64,000 bases of DNA from Variovorax sp. SG517. GTDB lineage: Bacteria; Pseudomonadota; Gammaproteobacteria; Burkholderiales; Burkholderiaceae_C. Below the pieces are notes generated by a model. That model saw only the letters and a program-made list of their open reading frames with translations. It did not search any database and had not been told where the DNA came from. A program made the position numbers and the translations under genes. The stretch spans positions 248,001 through 312,000 of the forward strand of contig NZ_JABMJG010000009.1 of the NCBI RefSeq assembly GCF_013376045.1. The letters run 5' to 3'. Position 1 is the first letter of the stretch; the number at the start of each line of letters is the position of its first letter. Of the stretch, positions 26,171 to 35,122 are shown piece by piece.

Positions 26171-26926
26171 GTGAGCGATCCCAGCCCAGCAAGACACGAC
26201 ACCCCCGCACCGTCCCTCGACGGCCTCAGCTACGGCGACTGGAGCGAGGCCGAGAAGCTCGCGCTGAGCTGCCGCATCCTCGCCAGGGAGGGCCATTCCG
26301 AAACTCTGGCCGGACAGGTCACCGTGCGGCAGCCGGACGGCACCTTCCTGACCACGCCGCTGGCGCATGCCTTCGGCGAGATCCGTGCTGAGTCGGTCAT
26401 GCGCATCGACGATTCGCTGCGCGTGCTCGAAGGCCGCGGCGTGCCCAACCCGGCGGTGCGTTTCCACCTTTGGGTCTACAAGCGCAGGCCGGACGTGAAC
26501 TGCGTGATCCACACGCATCCGCCGTACGTGTCGGCACTGTCGATGACCGGCGAGCCGCTGCAGATCGCCCACATGGACGCCACCCCGTTCTTCGACGACT
26601 GCGCCTTCCTGGCCGAGTGGCCCGGCTTGCCGATCGCGGACGTCGAGGGCGAGATCATCTCGGCCGCGCTCGGCACCAAGCGCTGCGTGCTGCTCGCCAA
26701 CCACGGCTTCCTGGCTGCCACGGCGAGCATCGAGGAATCGCTCTACATGTCGGTGCTCATCGAGCGCGCCGCGCGCAACCAGCTGATCGCGCAGTCGGCC
26801 TATGGCCGGCTCAAGCCGGTGGACCCGGTACTGGCGAAGGAGTCGCACGACTTCCTGCTGCAGCGGAGCATCGTCAACGCCAGCTTCGCGATGTTCGCGC
26901 GGCAGATCACCGGGGAGCGGCCATGA
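26171..26926 (+). CDS. Class II aldolase/adducin family protein
   Basis: The 251-residue protein starts at GTG 26171, with AGGAG 7 bases upstream; earlier in-frame ATG 25967 would add an unrelated arginine-rich stretch. The zinc-binding histidines are in 'CVIHTHPPYVSALS' and a later 'LLANHGFLA'; the N-terminal 'LVTVRQPDG'-type element is 'AGQVTVRQPDGTFLTTPLAH'. Family members cleave or decarboxylate sugar-phosphate-like or hydroxy-acid substrates. It is coupled by ATGA overlap to an MHS-family importer, so it probably acts on the imported acid. Confidence 0.88.
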   Translation: MSDPSPARHDTPAPSLDGLSYGDWSEAEKLALSCRILAREGHSETLAGQVTVRQPDGTFLTTPLAHAFGEIRAESVMRIDDSLRVLEGRGVPNPAVRFHLWVYKRRPDVNCVIHTHPPYVSALSMTGEPLQIAHMDATPFFDDCAFLAEWPGLPIADVEGEIISAALGTKRCVLLANHGFLAATASIEESLYMSVLIERAARNQLIAQSAYGRLKPVDPVLAKESHDFLLQRSIVNASFAMFARQITGERP

Positions 26927-28224
26927 ACAGCATCGCACCTCCCTTGCAAGGCGCCGCCGGCAGGAAGCACCAGAGCGTGTGGAAGATCGGCACCGCCACC
27001 ATGGTCGGCACGGCCATCGAGGCTTTCGACTTCCTGGCCTATGGCACCGCCGCGGCGCTGGTGTTCAACAAGCTCTTCTTCCCCAACTTCGACGCCACCG
27101 TCGGCACGCTCGCGGCCTTCGGCACCTTCGCGAGCGGCATGCTCGCTCGGCCGCTGGGCGGCATCATTTTTGGGCACTACGGAGACAGGCTGGGCCGCAA
27201 GTCGATGCTCACGCTGAGCCTGCTGCTGATGGGCATCTGCACGGTGCTGATCGGCCTGCTGCCGACCTACGAGTCCATCGGTCTTTGGGCCGCGGTGCTG
27301 CTGGTGCTGCTTCGCATCGGGCAGGGCCTGTCGTTCGGCGGCGAACTCGGCGGCGCGATGCTGATGGCGGTGGAGCACGCTCCGCCCCGATGGCGCTCGC
27401 TGGTCGGCAGCATGCCGCAGATGGGCGCGCCGATCGGCGTGCTGCTGTCGTCCGGCGCCTTCGCACTGGTCACGCAATTGCCCGAGTCCAGCTTCCTGAG
27501 TTGGGGCTGGCGGCTGCCCTTCCTCGCGAGCGCGGTGCTGATCGTGCTGGGTGTGTTCATCCGCATGAAGGTAGACGAGTCGCCGGAGTTCATGCAGGTC
27601 AAGGTCCATCGCAAGACGGCGGTGCTGCCGGCGCGCGAGGTCGTGTCCGCGCACATGAAGCCGCTGCTGCTGACCATCGGCGGCAAGCTGGCCGAGGTGA
27701 CGCTGATCTACACGGTGCTGGTGTTCTCGATCTCGTACGCCACCAGCCGCCTCGGCTTCTCGCGCTCCGACGCGCTGCATGCGCTCATCGCGGGCTCTGC
27801 GGCGATGGTCTTCACCATTCCGGCGGCCGGCTGGCTTGCCGACAAGGTGGGCGCACGGCGCCTGTACGTGTTCGGCGGCCTCCTGTTGGCGCTGATGGCG
27901 GTGCCGCTCTTCCAGGCCATCGGCAGCGGATCGCTCACGGCCTACACGGTGGCGATGGCGCTGGCGCTGTCGCTCAACTACCCGTTGATGTTCGCACCGC
28001 AGTCCAATCTCTACGCGGCGCAGTTTCCGGCGGAGTTGCGCTACTCGGGCATTTCCATCGGCATCCAGTTCGCCGCTGCCATCGGAGGCGGGCTGGCGCC
28101 GATCATCGCTGCCACGCTGATCGCCAGGTATTCGAGCATCGTGCCGGTGGGCGTCTACGTGGCCGTGCTCGGTGTGGTGGCGGCGGTCTCGGCCTGGCTG
28201 ATGCGGCCGACGATGAACGAGTGA
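26923..28224 (+). CDS. MHS-family MFS transporter
   Basis: The 433-residue protein has 12 predicted membrane helices. The metabolite-proton symporter pattern is clear: 'GTAIEAFDFLAYGTAAALVF', 'RPLGGIIFGHYGDRLGRKSM' (MFS loop 2-3 motif) and 'GQGLSFGGELGGAMLMAVEH'. Relatives (ShiA, KgtP, ProP) import organic acids with protons. The ATG overlaps the aldolase stop, making a two-gene uptake and catabolism unit. Confidence 0.92.
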   Translation: MNSIAPPLQGAAGRKHQSVWKIGTATMVGTAIEAFDFLAYGTAAALVFNKLFFPNFDATVGTLAAFGTFASGMLARPLGGIIFGHYGDRLGRKSMLTLSLLLMGICTVLIGLLPTYESIGLWAAVLLVLLRIGQGLSFGGELGGAMLMAVEHAPPRWRSLVGSMPQMGAPIGVLLSSGAFALVTQLPESSFLSWGWRLPFLASAVLIVLGVFIRMKVDESPEFMQVKVHRKTAVLPAREVVSAHMKPLLLTIGGKLAEVTLIYTVLVFSISYATSRLGFSRSDALHALIAGSAAMVFTIPAAGWLADKVGARRLYVFGGLLLALMAVPLFQAIGSGSLTAYTVAMALALSLNYPLMFAPQSNLYAAQFPAELRYSGISIGIQFAAAIGGGLAPIIAATLIARYSSIVPVGVYVAVLGVVAAVSAWLMRPTMNE

Positions 28225-28236
28225 GCGCTCTTGGCG

Positions 28237-28258
28237 CGGGCACTCTCAGGAGTGCCCG
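28237..28258. terminator. 9-bp hairpin between convergent MHS and secreted-protein genes
   Basis: CGGGCACTC (28237-28245) pairs exactly with GAGTGCCCG (28250-28258) around the loop TCAG. The loop contains the stop codon of the minus-strand gene, and the hairpin lies 12 bases after the MHS stop. There is no T-tract on either side, so it may act as a weak terminator or transcript-end stabiliser. Confidence 0.5.
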
Positions 28259-29988
28259 TCCACCCGCATCTGGAACAGGAAGTAAGGCGGTATGCAGGCG
28301 CCTTGCCCCTCGGGCCGGCCCTCGGCCTGCGCGCAGATGTAGTCGTCGCGGCAGGCCTGCTGCGCCGAGCAAGTGCGCAGGTTGCCGGGGCGCGTGTGCT
28401 TCGCCAGGCATTCGCCGAAGGGCTTCTTCGCGGCCAGGCAGCTGTTGAAGTCGCTGAGGATCGCGATGCCGCCGCAGGAGCCGTTCGGGTCCTTGGGGTC
28501 GCAGGGGCCGGAGCACATGCCGCCCGGAAAGCCGACCGAGGTCTTCTCGCAGACCGATGCCGGGCCTTCGCAGGAGATTCGCGGCAGCTTCTCGGCGCGG
28601 TCGAGCCATGCGTTGGCCGATTGCGTGATGCGCGTGGGCTCGCAGCGTGCGCCGACCGTCGCGCGTTCGGCCGGGCCATCCGTTTCCATCGGCTCGGCCA
28701 AGGGGCGGAACGGATCGGGCCGCGGCGTGGAGAGCGCGGCCCGCACATAGCCTTCGCGACGCGCCAGTTCGTCCTGCACGTGCGGCGAGTGCGGCACCGC
28801 GAGCGCGTTGCCGGTGGTGAAGGTCCGCGAGGCGCCGCGACGGTCGACGCCGAGCAGGTGGAAGCCCGCCACCGCGCGGCTCTGGTGGCAGCCCATGCAG
28901 CTCAGGTCGTCGAGGCGGCGCAGCACCGCCTGCGGCGACTGCAGCGTGCGGCTGCCGGGCACGGCCTTCCATTCGCCGGCCGGGTAGATCTGCTCGAAGG
29001 GCCGGTTCGCAAGGCGCTCCAGCCCGCGCGGCGCGACCGAGATGGCCTCGGTCGCGAGGAACCTGTCGGGAATCTGCAGCGTGGCCTCGTCCAGCGCGCG
29101 CAGGTTGGCGGGCTGATGCAGCCATAGCTGCAGTTCCTTGCGCAGCGGGGCGCTGGCCTTGAGCTTCGCGACATCGGGCGTGTTCTCCAGCGGCGCGACA
29201 TCGAAGCGCCTGGCGCCCGCGTTCCAGCGGAAGGCGCGCAGCATGTATTCGGCATGGCCGCCCAGGTCAGGCCGCACCGCCGAGGGCCAGCGCACGCTCT
29301 GCAGGTTGGTCGTGACCTGCGCGATGCGCGCGTGCGCCAGCCGCTTCGACGCCAGCGGACCGTCGGCCGAAGTGAGCCAGCGGCCCAGTGCCTCGTCGCC
29401 CATCGCGGCCTGCGGCGGCTGCCAGCGCTTCGCGGCCGTAGCGCAACTGCCGTCGGCATCGGGCGCATCGCCGCGCAGTTCGACGTTGACCGTCATCGGC
29501 AGGCGCGACTGCATCGCGGCCGTGCGGTAGGCCAGCCGGTACACCAGCCGCGTCTCGCCGCAGGCGCCGTTCTGGAAGGGCCGCCGGTCCATGCGGTTGG
29601 CGACGCCGACAAGCTCGAAGAAGGCGTCGGGGCTCGCGAGCCAGCGTGCATCGAACAGCCGATGCGGATAGCGCGAGATACCCACGCCCGCCTGCTTGTC
29701 GCGCCGCTGGATGCCGGCGAGGCTCGCGCCCAGCGGCTCGGTAATCGAGCGCCACGCAGGGGTGCGCATCAGCGCATCGTTGGTGGTGACGCCATCGGCG
29801 GACGGCGCCGATTCGCCGTTCATCCAGCGCGCGAAGCCGGCGCCGGATTTCTCTGCCGCCTGCAGCGCGGCGGGCGAAGTGACGAGCAGCACCGGTTCCA
29901 CCGCTTGCGCCATGGGCGCGGCGCAAGCGAGCGTCAGTGCGAGGAGGGCGGTGGGAAGGCGATGTCGGATGCGCGGCACGCGGCCCAT
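28246..29988 (-). CDS. Secreted protein with CxxCH motif and cysteine-rich tail
   Basis: The 580-residue protein has a Sec signal peptide (cleavage near 'PMAQA-VEP', residue 29). I do not recognise a named family. A single covalent-heme-type motif C364-M-G-C367-H368 ('LSCMGCHQSRAVAG') occurs after a long N-terminal region. The C-terminal 120 residues contain at least a dozen cysteines ('CEGPASVCEKTSVGFPGGMC', 'CDPKDPNGSCGG', 'QQACRDDYICAQAEG') that suggest disulfides. It could be a periplasmic c-type cytochrome-like oxidoreductase. No ccm or electron-transport genes are adjacent, and heme attachment is unproven. Confidence 0.75.
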   Translation of the reverse strand: MGRVPRIRHRLPTALLALTLACAAPMAQAVEPVLLVTSPAALQAAEKSGAGFARWMNGESAPSADGVTTNDALMRTPAWRSITEPLGASLAGIQRRDKQAGVGISRYPHRLFDARWLASPDAFFELVGVANRMDRRPFQNGACGETRLVYRLAYRTAAMQSRLPMTVNVELRGDAPDADGSCATAAKRWQPPQAAMGDEALGRWLTSADGPLASKRLAHARIAQVTTNLQSVRWPSAVRPDLGGHAEYMLRAFRWNAGARRFDVAPLENTPDVAKLKASAPLRKELQLWLHQPANLRALDEATLQIPDRFLATEAISVAPRGLERLANRPFEQIYPAGEWKAVPGSRTLQSPQAVLRRLDDLSCMGCHQSRAVAGFHLLGVDRRGASRTFTTGNALAVPHSPHVQDELARREGYVRAALSTPRPDPFRPLAEPMETDGPAERATVGARCEPTRITQSANAWLDRAEKLPRISCEGPASVCEKTSVGFPGGMCSGPCDPKDPNGSCGGIAILSDFNSCLAAKKPFGECLAKHTRPGNLRTCSAQQACRDDYICAQAEGRPEGQGACIPPYFLFQMRVDGHS

Positions 29989-30010
29989 TGTGCCGTCGTG
30001 CCGTTCGCGT

Positions 30011-31669
30011 TCACGCGACGGCCCGTTCCGCCTGGGGTACCGCCAGCGCCGCGTCGATCGTCATCAGGGGCCGTGGCGTGGCCGCGAGCAGCGCCTGCGT
30101 GTAGGCATGGCGCGGATCGTCGAACACCGCGTCGCGCGCGCCTTGCTCGACGATGCGACCGCGCTCCATCACGATCACGCGGTCGGCGATCTGCTCCACC
30201 GCCGCGAGGTCGTGGCTGATGAACAGGCATGCGAAGCCGTGGTGCTTCTGCAGGCTCTGAAACAGCTTGAGCACCTGCGCCTGGATCGTCATGTCGAGCG
30301 CCGACACCGGCTCGTCGGCCACCACGAAGGCGGGGCGCCGCACCAGCGCGCGGGCGATCGCCACGCGCTGACGCTGGCCGCCCGAGAGCTCGTGCGGGTA
30401 GCGCGCGCCGAGTCCGTCCAGGCCGACCTCGTCCAGCGTTTCGTTCATGCGCCGCGTGCGCGCCGCCGCGTCGAGTTCGGGCAGGTGGCGCAGCGGCTCG
30501 GCCACGATGTCATGCACGCGCATGCGCGGATCGAGCGAGGAGAACGGATCCTGGAACACGAGCTGGCAGGCCAGCCTGAAGCGGTGCAGCGCCGCGCGGC
30601 TGGCGCTGCGGATGTCCTCACCGCGGAACAGGATCTGCCCCGCCTGCGAAGGCGCGAGCCGCAGGATGGCGCGGCCCAGCGTGGTCTTGCCCGAGCCGCT
30701 GCCGCCCACCAGCGCGACCATCTCGCCCGGGTGGATGTCGAGGTCGAGCGAGTCGATCACGCGAACGGGTGCGTGGCGCTTGAAGAAACCGGCGCGCGCG
30801 CCCGCGTAGCTCACGCACAGGCCGCGCACCTGCACCAGCGGCTGTTGCGTTTCCGCCGGCGCCGGCTTGGCCGCCTGGCGCCTCGGCAGCGCGTCGACCA
30901 GCTTGCGGGTGTAGGGCTGCTTCGGCGACAGCAGGATGCCGGGCACCTCGCCGGTCTCGACCAGCCGGCCCTTCTCCAGCACGATCGCGCGCTGCGCATA
31001 GCGCCCCACGAGGCCGAGGTTGTGAGTGATGAGCAGCACCGCAGTGCCGTTGTCGCGCGCCAGGCCCACCATCAGGTCGAGCACCTCGCGCTGGCTCAGC
31101 GTGTCCAGCGCGGTGGTCGGCTCGTCGGCGATCAGCAGGCGCGGCTTCAGCAGCATCACGCTGGCCAGCATGATGCGCTGGCGCATGCCGCCGGAGAACT
31201 CGTGCGGGTAGGCGTGCATGCAGCGCTCCGGGTCGGCGATCTGCACGCGGCGCAGCATGTCGACGATGCGCGCGCGGATCTCCGCGGCCGGCAGCTGCGT
31301 GTGCATGCGCAGTCCTTCGGCCATCTGCTCGCCGATGCGGTGCACTGGGTTGAGCGAGACCATCGGCTCCTGGAACACCATGCCGATGCCCGGCCCGCGG
31401 ATGGGGCGCATGGCCTTCGCGTCGCGCGTGCTCAGGTCTTCGCCGTCGAACACGATGCGCCCGCCCGTCTGCGAGATGCCCGGCGGCAGCAGCTGCAGGA
31501 TGGCACGCGCGGCCATCGTCTTGCCGCTACCCGATTCGCCCACCACCGCGAGGAACTCGCCCGCCTTCACCTCGAACGACAGGTCGTGCACCAGCGGCTG
31601 GGCGCCGTTGCGCAGTTCGATCTTCAGGTGCTCCACCGACAGCACGGTGGGGTTCGATGCGGTGTTCAT
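30011..31669 (-). CDS. Fused dual ATP-binding subunit of peptide ABC transporter
   Basis: The 552-residue protein holds two complete ABC ATPases in tandem (DppD-like then DppF-like), as in GsiA. Walker A motifs are 'GESGSGKT' and 'GGSGSGKT'; signatures are 'FSGGMRQRIMLASVMLLKPR' and 'LSGGQRQRVAIARAL'; Walker B ends are 'LLIADEPTTALD' and 'FVVADEPVSALD'. Each half has the oligopeptide-type C-terminal extension ('SPKQPYTRKLVDALPRR', 'DPRHAYTQALLAATP'). It powers import of a peptide-like substrate. ATG 31669 overlaps the stop of the preceding permease gene. Confidence 0.94.
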   Translation of the reverse strand: MNTASNPTVLSVEHLKIELRNGAQPLVHDLSFEVKAGEFLAVVGESGSGKTMAARAILQLLPPGISQTGGRIVFDGEDLSTRDAKAMRPIRGPGIGMVFQEPMVSLNPVHRIGEQMAEGLRMHTQLPAAEIRARIVDMLRRVQIADPERCMHAYPHEFSGGMRQRIMLASVMLLKPRLLIADEPTTALDTLSQREVLDLMVGLARDNGTAVLLITHNLGLVGRYAQRAIVLEKGRLVETGEVPGILLSPKQPYTRKLVDALPRRQAAKPAPAETQQPLVQVRGLCVSYAGARAGFFKRHAPVRVIDSLDLDIHPGEMVALVGGSGSGKTTLGRAILRLAPSQAGQILFRGEDIRSASRAALHRFRLACQLVFQDPFSSLDPRMRVHDIVAEPLRHLPELDAAARTRRMNETLDEVGLDGLGARYPHELSGGQRQRVAIARALVRRPAFVVADEPVSALDMTIQAQVLKLFQSLQKHHGFACLFISHDLAAVEQIADRVIVMERGRIVEQGARDAVFDDPRHAYTQALLAATPRPLMTIDAALAVPQAERAVA

Positions 31670-32484
31670 GCCTTCTCCGTCCGCGGATCGAGCCGATCGC
31701 GCAGCGATTCGCCCAGCAGGTTGATGCCCAGCAGCGTGAGCGCGATGCACAGCCCCGGCACCACGCACAGCCATACGGCCGAGGCCATGTACGGCCGCGC
31801 GCTCGCGAGCATGTTGCCCCAGGTGGGCGCGGGCGGCGGCACGCCCAGGCCGAGGAAGCTCAGTGCGCTCTCCGACAGCAGCACCCAGCCGAACATGCTG
31901 GTGGCCAGCACCGCCACCGGCGCCATGCAGTTGGGCAGCACGTGGCGCCACATGGTGTAGAGCTCGCCGTTGCCGATCATGCGCGAGGCCTCCACGTACT
32001 CTCGCTCGCGCAGCGACAGCACCGTGCCGCGCACCACGCGCACCACCGAAGGCGCATAGGCCATGCTCAGCGCCAGCACGATGCCCCACTTGTTGGCGCC
32101 GACGATCACCATCACGCCCAGCGCCAGCAGCAGCCCCGGAAAAGCCAGCAGCGTGTCGTTGAAAGCCATCAGCACGCGGTCGGTCCAGCCGCGCACGAAG
32201 CCCGCGACCACGCCGATCACCAGTCCCATCGCGGTGGCCAGCGTCACCGTGAGCAGCGCCACCAGGCAGCTGGTGGCGGCGCCCTGCATCGCGCGGCTGG
32301 CCACGTCGCGGCCGAACTCGTCGGTGCCCAGCCAGTGCGCCATCGAAGGTGGCTGCAGCTTGGAGCGCAGGTCGATGCCCAGCGGGTTGTAGGGCGTCCA
32401 CAGCGCGGCGGCCACGGCAACGGCCAGCAGCACCGCGACCAGCGCGCCGCCGATGAGGGTATGGGTCTTGAACTTCGTCTTCAC
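31666..32484 (-). CDS. ABC permease, DppC-like
   Basis: The 272-residue inner-membrane protein starts at GTG 32484, overlapping the previous gene's stop (GTGA). Features are 'HWLGTDEFGRDVASRAMQGA' (typical DppC/OppC N-terminal signature), six predicted helices and the EAA loop 'EYVEASRMIGNGELYTMWRH'. It pairs with the DppB-like permease to form the channel. The end overlaps the ATPase start. Confidence 0.93.
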   Translation of the reverse strand: MKTKFKTHTLIGGALVAVLLAVAVAAALWTPYNPLGIDLRSKLQPPSMAHWLGTDEFGRDVASRAMQGAATSCLVALLTVTLATAMGLVIGVVAGFVRGWTDRVLMAFNDTLLAFPGLLLALGVMVIVGANKWGIVLALSMAYAPSVVRVVRGTVLSLREREYVEASRMIGNGELYTMWRHVLPNCMAPVAVLATSMFGWVLLSESALSFLGLGVPPPAPTWGNMLASARPYMASAVWLCVVPGLCIALTLLGINLLGESLRDRLDPRTEKA

Positions 32485-33425
32485 TGCACAGTCACCCGCG
32501 GATCGAAGAGGGGGTAGCACATGTCGACGATCAGGTTGATCACGACGTAGATGCAGGCGGTGAACAGCATGCAGCCCTGCAGCACCGGGTAGTCGCGCGC
32601 GAAGATCGAGTCGATCATCAGCCGCCCCAGGCCGGGCAGGGTGAACACCGTCTCCAGAACCGCGATGCCGCTGAGCAGGTGCCCGAGGATCAGCCCGATC
32701 ATGGTGAGCGTCGGGTTGAAGGCGTTGGGCAGCACGTGGCGGCGCAACACCTGCGATTCGGGCACGCCCTTGGCGCGCGCATGCGTCACGTATTCGAGCC
32801 GCAGGATCTCGATCGTGCTGGCGCGCGACATGCGCGTGAGCACGCCGGTCTCCACCAGCAGCAGCGTCACGATCGGAAGAATCACGTAGAGCACGCCCTG
32901 CGAGAAGTTCTCCGACATCGGCACGTAGCCCACCACCGGCAGCCAGCCCAGGTACTGGCCGAAGAACATCAGCAGCAGCAGGCCCAGCCAGAAGCTCGGC
33001 ACCGAGAGCATCAGCGTCGCGGCGCCGATGATGGCGAGGTCGGTGGGCTTGTCCTTGCGCCAGGCGGCGACGAGGCCGGCGGGCACGGCGATCAGCGAGG
33101 CCAGCGCCACCGCGACGAGCACGATGACCGCGCTGACCTGGAAGCGCTCCCAGATCAGCGGCAGCACCGGCAGGCCGTTGGTGGTCGATACGCCCAGGTC
33201 GCCGGACAGCGCGTGCTTCAGCCACACGAGGTACTGCACGGGCAGGGGCTGGTCCAGCCCCATCTGGTGGCGCATGAGCGCCAGCTGCGCGGGGTCGGCG
33301 CCTTCGCCCAGCATGAGCAGCACCGGGTCGCCCGGAATCAGCCGCATCAGGGTGAACACCGCGATGGAAACCAGCAGCAGGGTCGGGATCGTCATCGCGA
33401 TCCGGCGCAGGAGATAGGCGGGCAT
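32481..33425 (-). CDS. ABC permease, DppB-like
   Basis: The 314-residue protein begins 'MPAYLLRRIAMTIPTLLLVS' and has six predicted helices, the 'RLIPGDPVLLMLGEGADPAQ' periplasmic loop and the EAA motif 'EYVTHARAKGVPESQVLRRH'. It is the first permease of the dipeptide-type importer, following the binding-protein gene by 17 bases. Confidence 0.94.
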   Translation of the reverse strand: MPAYLLRRIAMTIPTLLLVSIAVFTLMRLIPGDPVLLMLGEGADPAQLALMRHQMGLDQPLPVQYLVWLKHALSGDLGVSTTNGLPVLPLIWERFQVSAVIVLVAVALASLIAVPAGLVAAWRKDKPTDLAIIGAATLMLSVPSFWLGLLLLMFFGQYLGWLPVVGYVPMSENFSQGVLYVILPIVTLLLVETGVLTRMSRASTIEILRLEYVTHARAKGVPESQVLRRHVLPNAFNPTLTMIGLILGHLLSGIAVLETVFTLPGLGRLMIDSIFARDYPVLQGCMLFTACIYVVINLIVDMCYPLFDPRVTVQ

Positions 33426-33442
33426 TGCTCGCGCGGCTCCGT

Positions 33443-35065
33443 TCAGCCGGCGGCGGCCAGCCGCACGTTCCAGAACCTCGGCTTGGCCGGCGCCCAGCCC
33501 TTGAAGCCGAGCACGTTCTTGCGCATGGCGGTGGCGTCGCTGGCGTTGAAGAGCACGATCATCGGCACGTCCTGCAGCATCTGCCTGTGCATCTCGTCGA
33601 ACAGCACCTGGCGGCGCGCCTTGTCGCGCGTGACCATCGACTCGGCCAGCCGCGGCTGGGCGTAGGCGCTGTCCCAGACCTTGCGCGGCTGCGCGGCCTT
33701 GTCGCCCGACACCATCTCGAAATTGAGCGAGGGATCGATGCGCGCCGAGTAGATGAAGGCCATGCTCTGGTACTGGCCCTTGGTGTAGCGGTCGAGCTGC
33801 GTGGCCCAGTCGAGCACCTCCAGCTCGATGTTGATGCCCGCCTCGGAGGCCATGGCCTGCACCAGCACCGCGGCCGAGTACAGGGCCTCGTAGCGCTTGT
33901 TGGCGATCATGCGGATCGGCTGGTTGCGGTAGCCGGCCTCGGCCAGCAGCTTCTTCGCGGCGGCGATGTCGCGCTTGAAGCCGCCGGCCTGCACCGCGTC
34001 GTAGTAGGGGCTGGAAGAAGGCACCACCGAGTTGTTGACCGGCGAGAGGCCCTCGGTGACGGAACGTGCGATCTCGGGCGTGTCAAGCGACAGCGCCAGC
34101 GCGCGGCGGATGCGCACGTCCTTGAGCACCGGGTCGCTGGTCTGCAGCAGCAGCGCGACCATCGACATCACCGGCGTGGTGTCGACCAGCACGTCGGAGC
34201 GCTTGCGCATCTCGACCACGTCGGCCGGACTGGGGTTGACGAATGCGTCGATGCCGCCGCTGTAGAGCGCGGCCTTGGCTGCGGCGGAATCGGGAATGAC
34301 GACGAAGCGCAGGGTCTCGATCTCGGCCTTCTTGCCGCCGGCCAGTCCGTCGCGCGGCTCGGCGCGCGAGGTGTAGCCGTCGAAGCGCGTGAGCTCCACG
34401 TACTGGCCGCGCTTCCACTCCTTGAGCTTGTAGGGGCCCGTGCCCACGGGCTCCTTCCACTGGCCGTCGGGACCGACCGAGCTGCGGTGCAGGATGGCGG
34501 CGCCGCCGCAGTCGGGCCGGGCCATCATGGTGAGGAAGAGCGCGCTCGCGCGCTCCAGCTTGAACACCACCGTCTTCGGGTTGGGCGCCTCCACCGAGAG
34601 CACCTTGGTCATGCCCTTGCCGTCGAACTCGGGCAGGCAGCGCCAGCCGCCGGCGGGCTTGAGATAGCGCTGCCAGTTCCAGACCACGTCGTCGGCCGTG
34701 AGCGTGGCGCCGTTCTGGAACTTCACGCCCTCGCGCAGCGTGAAGGTGTAGGTCAGGCCGTCGGCCGAGGTGTCGACCTTGCTCGCCAGCATCGGGCCCA
34801 CCGAGGTGTCCTCGCGCAGCGCGACCAGCCCCTCTGCCACGTGGAGCAGCACGTTGTCGGTGTTGTCGTCGCGGTTGCCGCCGGGGTCGGTGCTGCGGAT
34901 GTCGGAATTGATCTGGATGCGCAGCGTCTGGCCCGCGCCCACCACCGGCTGGGCGAGCGCGGGCACAGCGGCTGCCAGGCCGAGCGCCAGGGCGGCGACC
35001 AGCGAGGCTGGCGATGCTGTCGATGCGGAGGGTGGGCGGGACGGAGGAACGGGGACTTTCTTCAT
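33443..35065 (-). CDS. ABC substrate-binding protein, SBP_bac_5 family
   Basis: The 540-residue protein has a long signal peptide (about 38 residues, ending 'AAVPALAQP'). SBP_bac_5 features include 'LREGVKFQNGATLTADDVVW', 'PVGTGPYKLKEWKRGQYVEL' and 'LQDVPMIVLF'. It is a periplasmic receptor for peptides or similar amide-containing compounds. The adjacent C45 hydrolase and aminotransferase genes suggest the ligand is an N-acylated amino compound rather than a general peptide. Confidence 0.93.
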   Translation of the reverse strand: MKKVPVPPSRPPSASTASPASLVAALALGLAAAVPALAQPVVGAGQTLRIQINSDIRSTDPGGNRDDNTDNVLLHVAEGLVALREDTSVGPMLASKVDTSADGLTYTFTLREGVKFQNGATLTADDVVWNWQRYLKPAGGWRCLPEFDGKGMTKVLSVEAPNPKTVVFKLERASALFLTMMARPDCGGAAILHRSSVGPDGQWKEPVGTGPYKLKEWKRGQYVELTRFDGYTSRAEPRDGLAGGKKAEIETLRFVVIPDSAAAKAALYSGGIDAFVNPSPADVVEMRKRSDVLVDTTPVMSMVALLLQTSDPVLKDVRIRRALALSLDTPEIARSVTEGLSPVNNSVVPSSSPYYDAVQAGGFKRDIAAAKKLLAEAGYRNQPIRMIANKRYEALYSAAVLVQAMASEAGINIELEVLDWATQLDRYTKGQYQSMAFIYSARIDPSLNFEMVSGDKAAQPRKVWDSAYAQPRLAESMVTRDKARRQVLFDEMHRQMLQDVPMIVLFNASDATAMRKNVLGFKGWAPAKPRFWNVRLAAAG

Positions 35066-35122
35066 GGCAACACTCCTGGCGTGGGCGGTCTCGGCGGCGT
35101 TAGGACGTTCTGGCGTTCGGGT

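Noticed and set aside
26470..26922. Upstream extension of the MHS transporter frame to 26470
   Set aside because: The extension runs antiparallel in frame sense to the aldolase gene and has no homology. The ATG at 26923 overlaps the aldolase stop and starts the family sequence.
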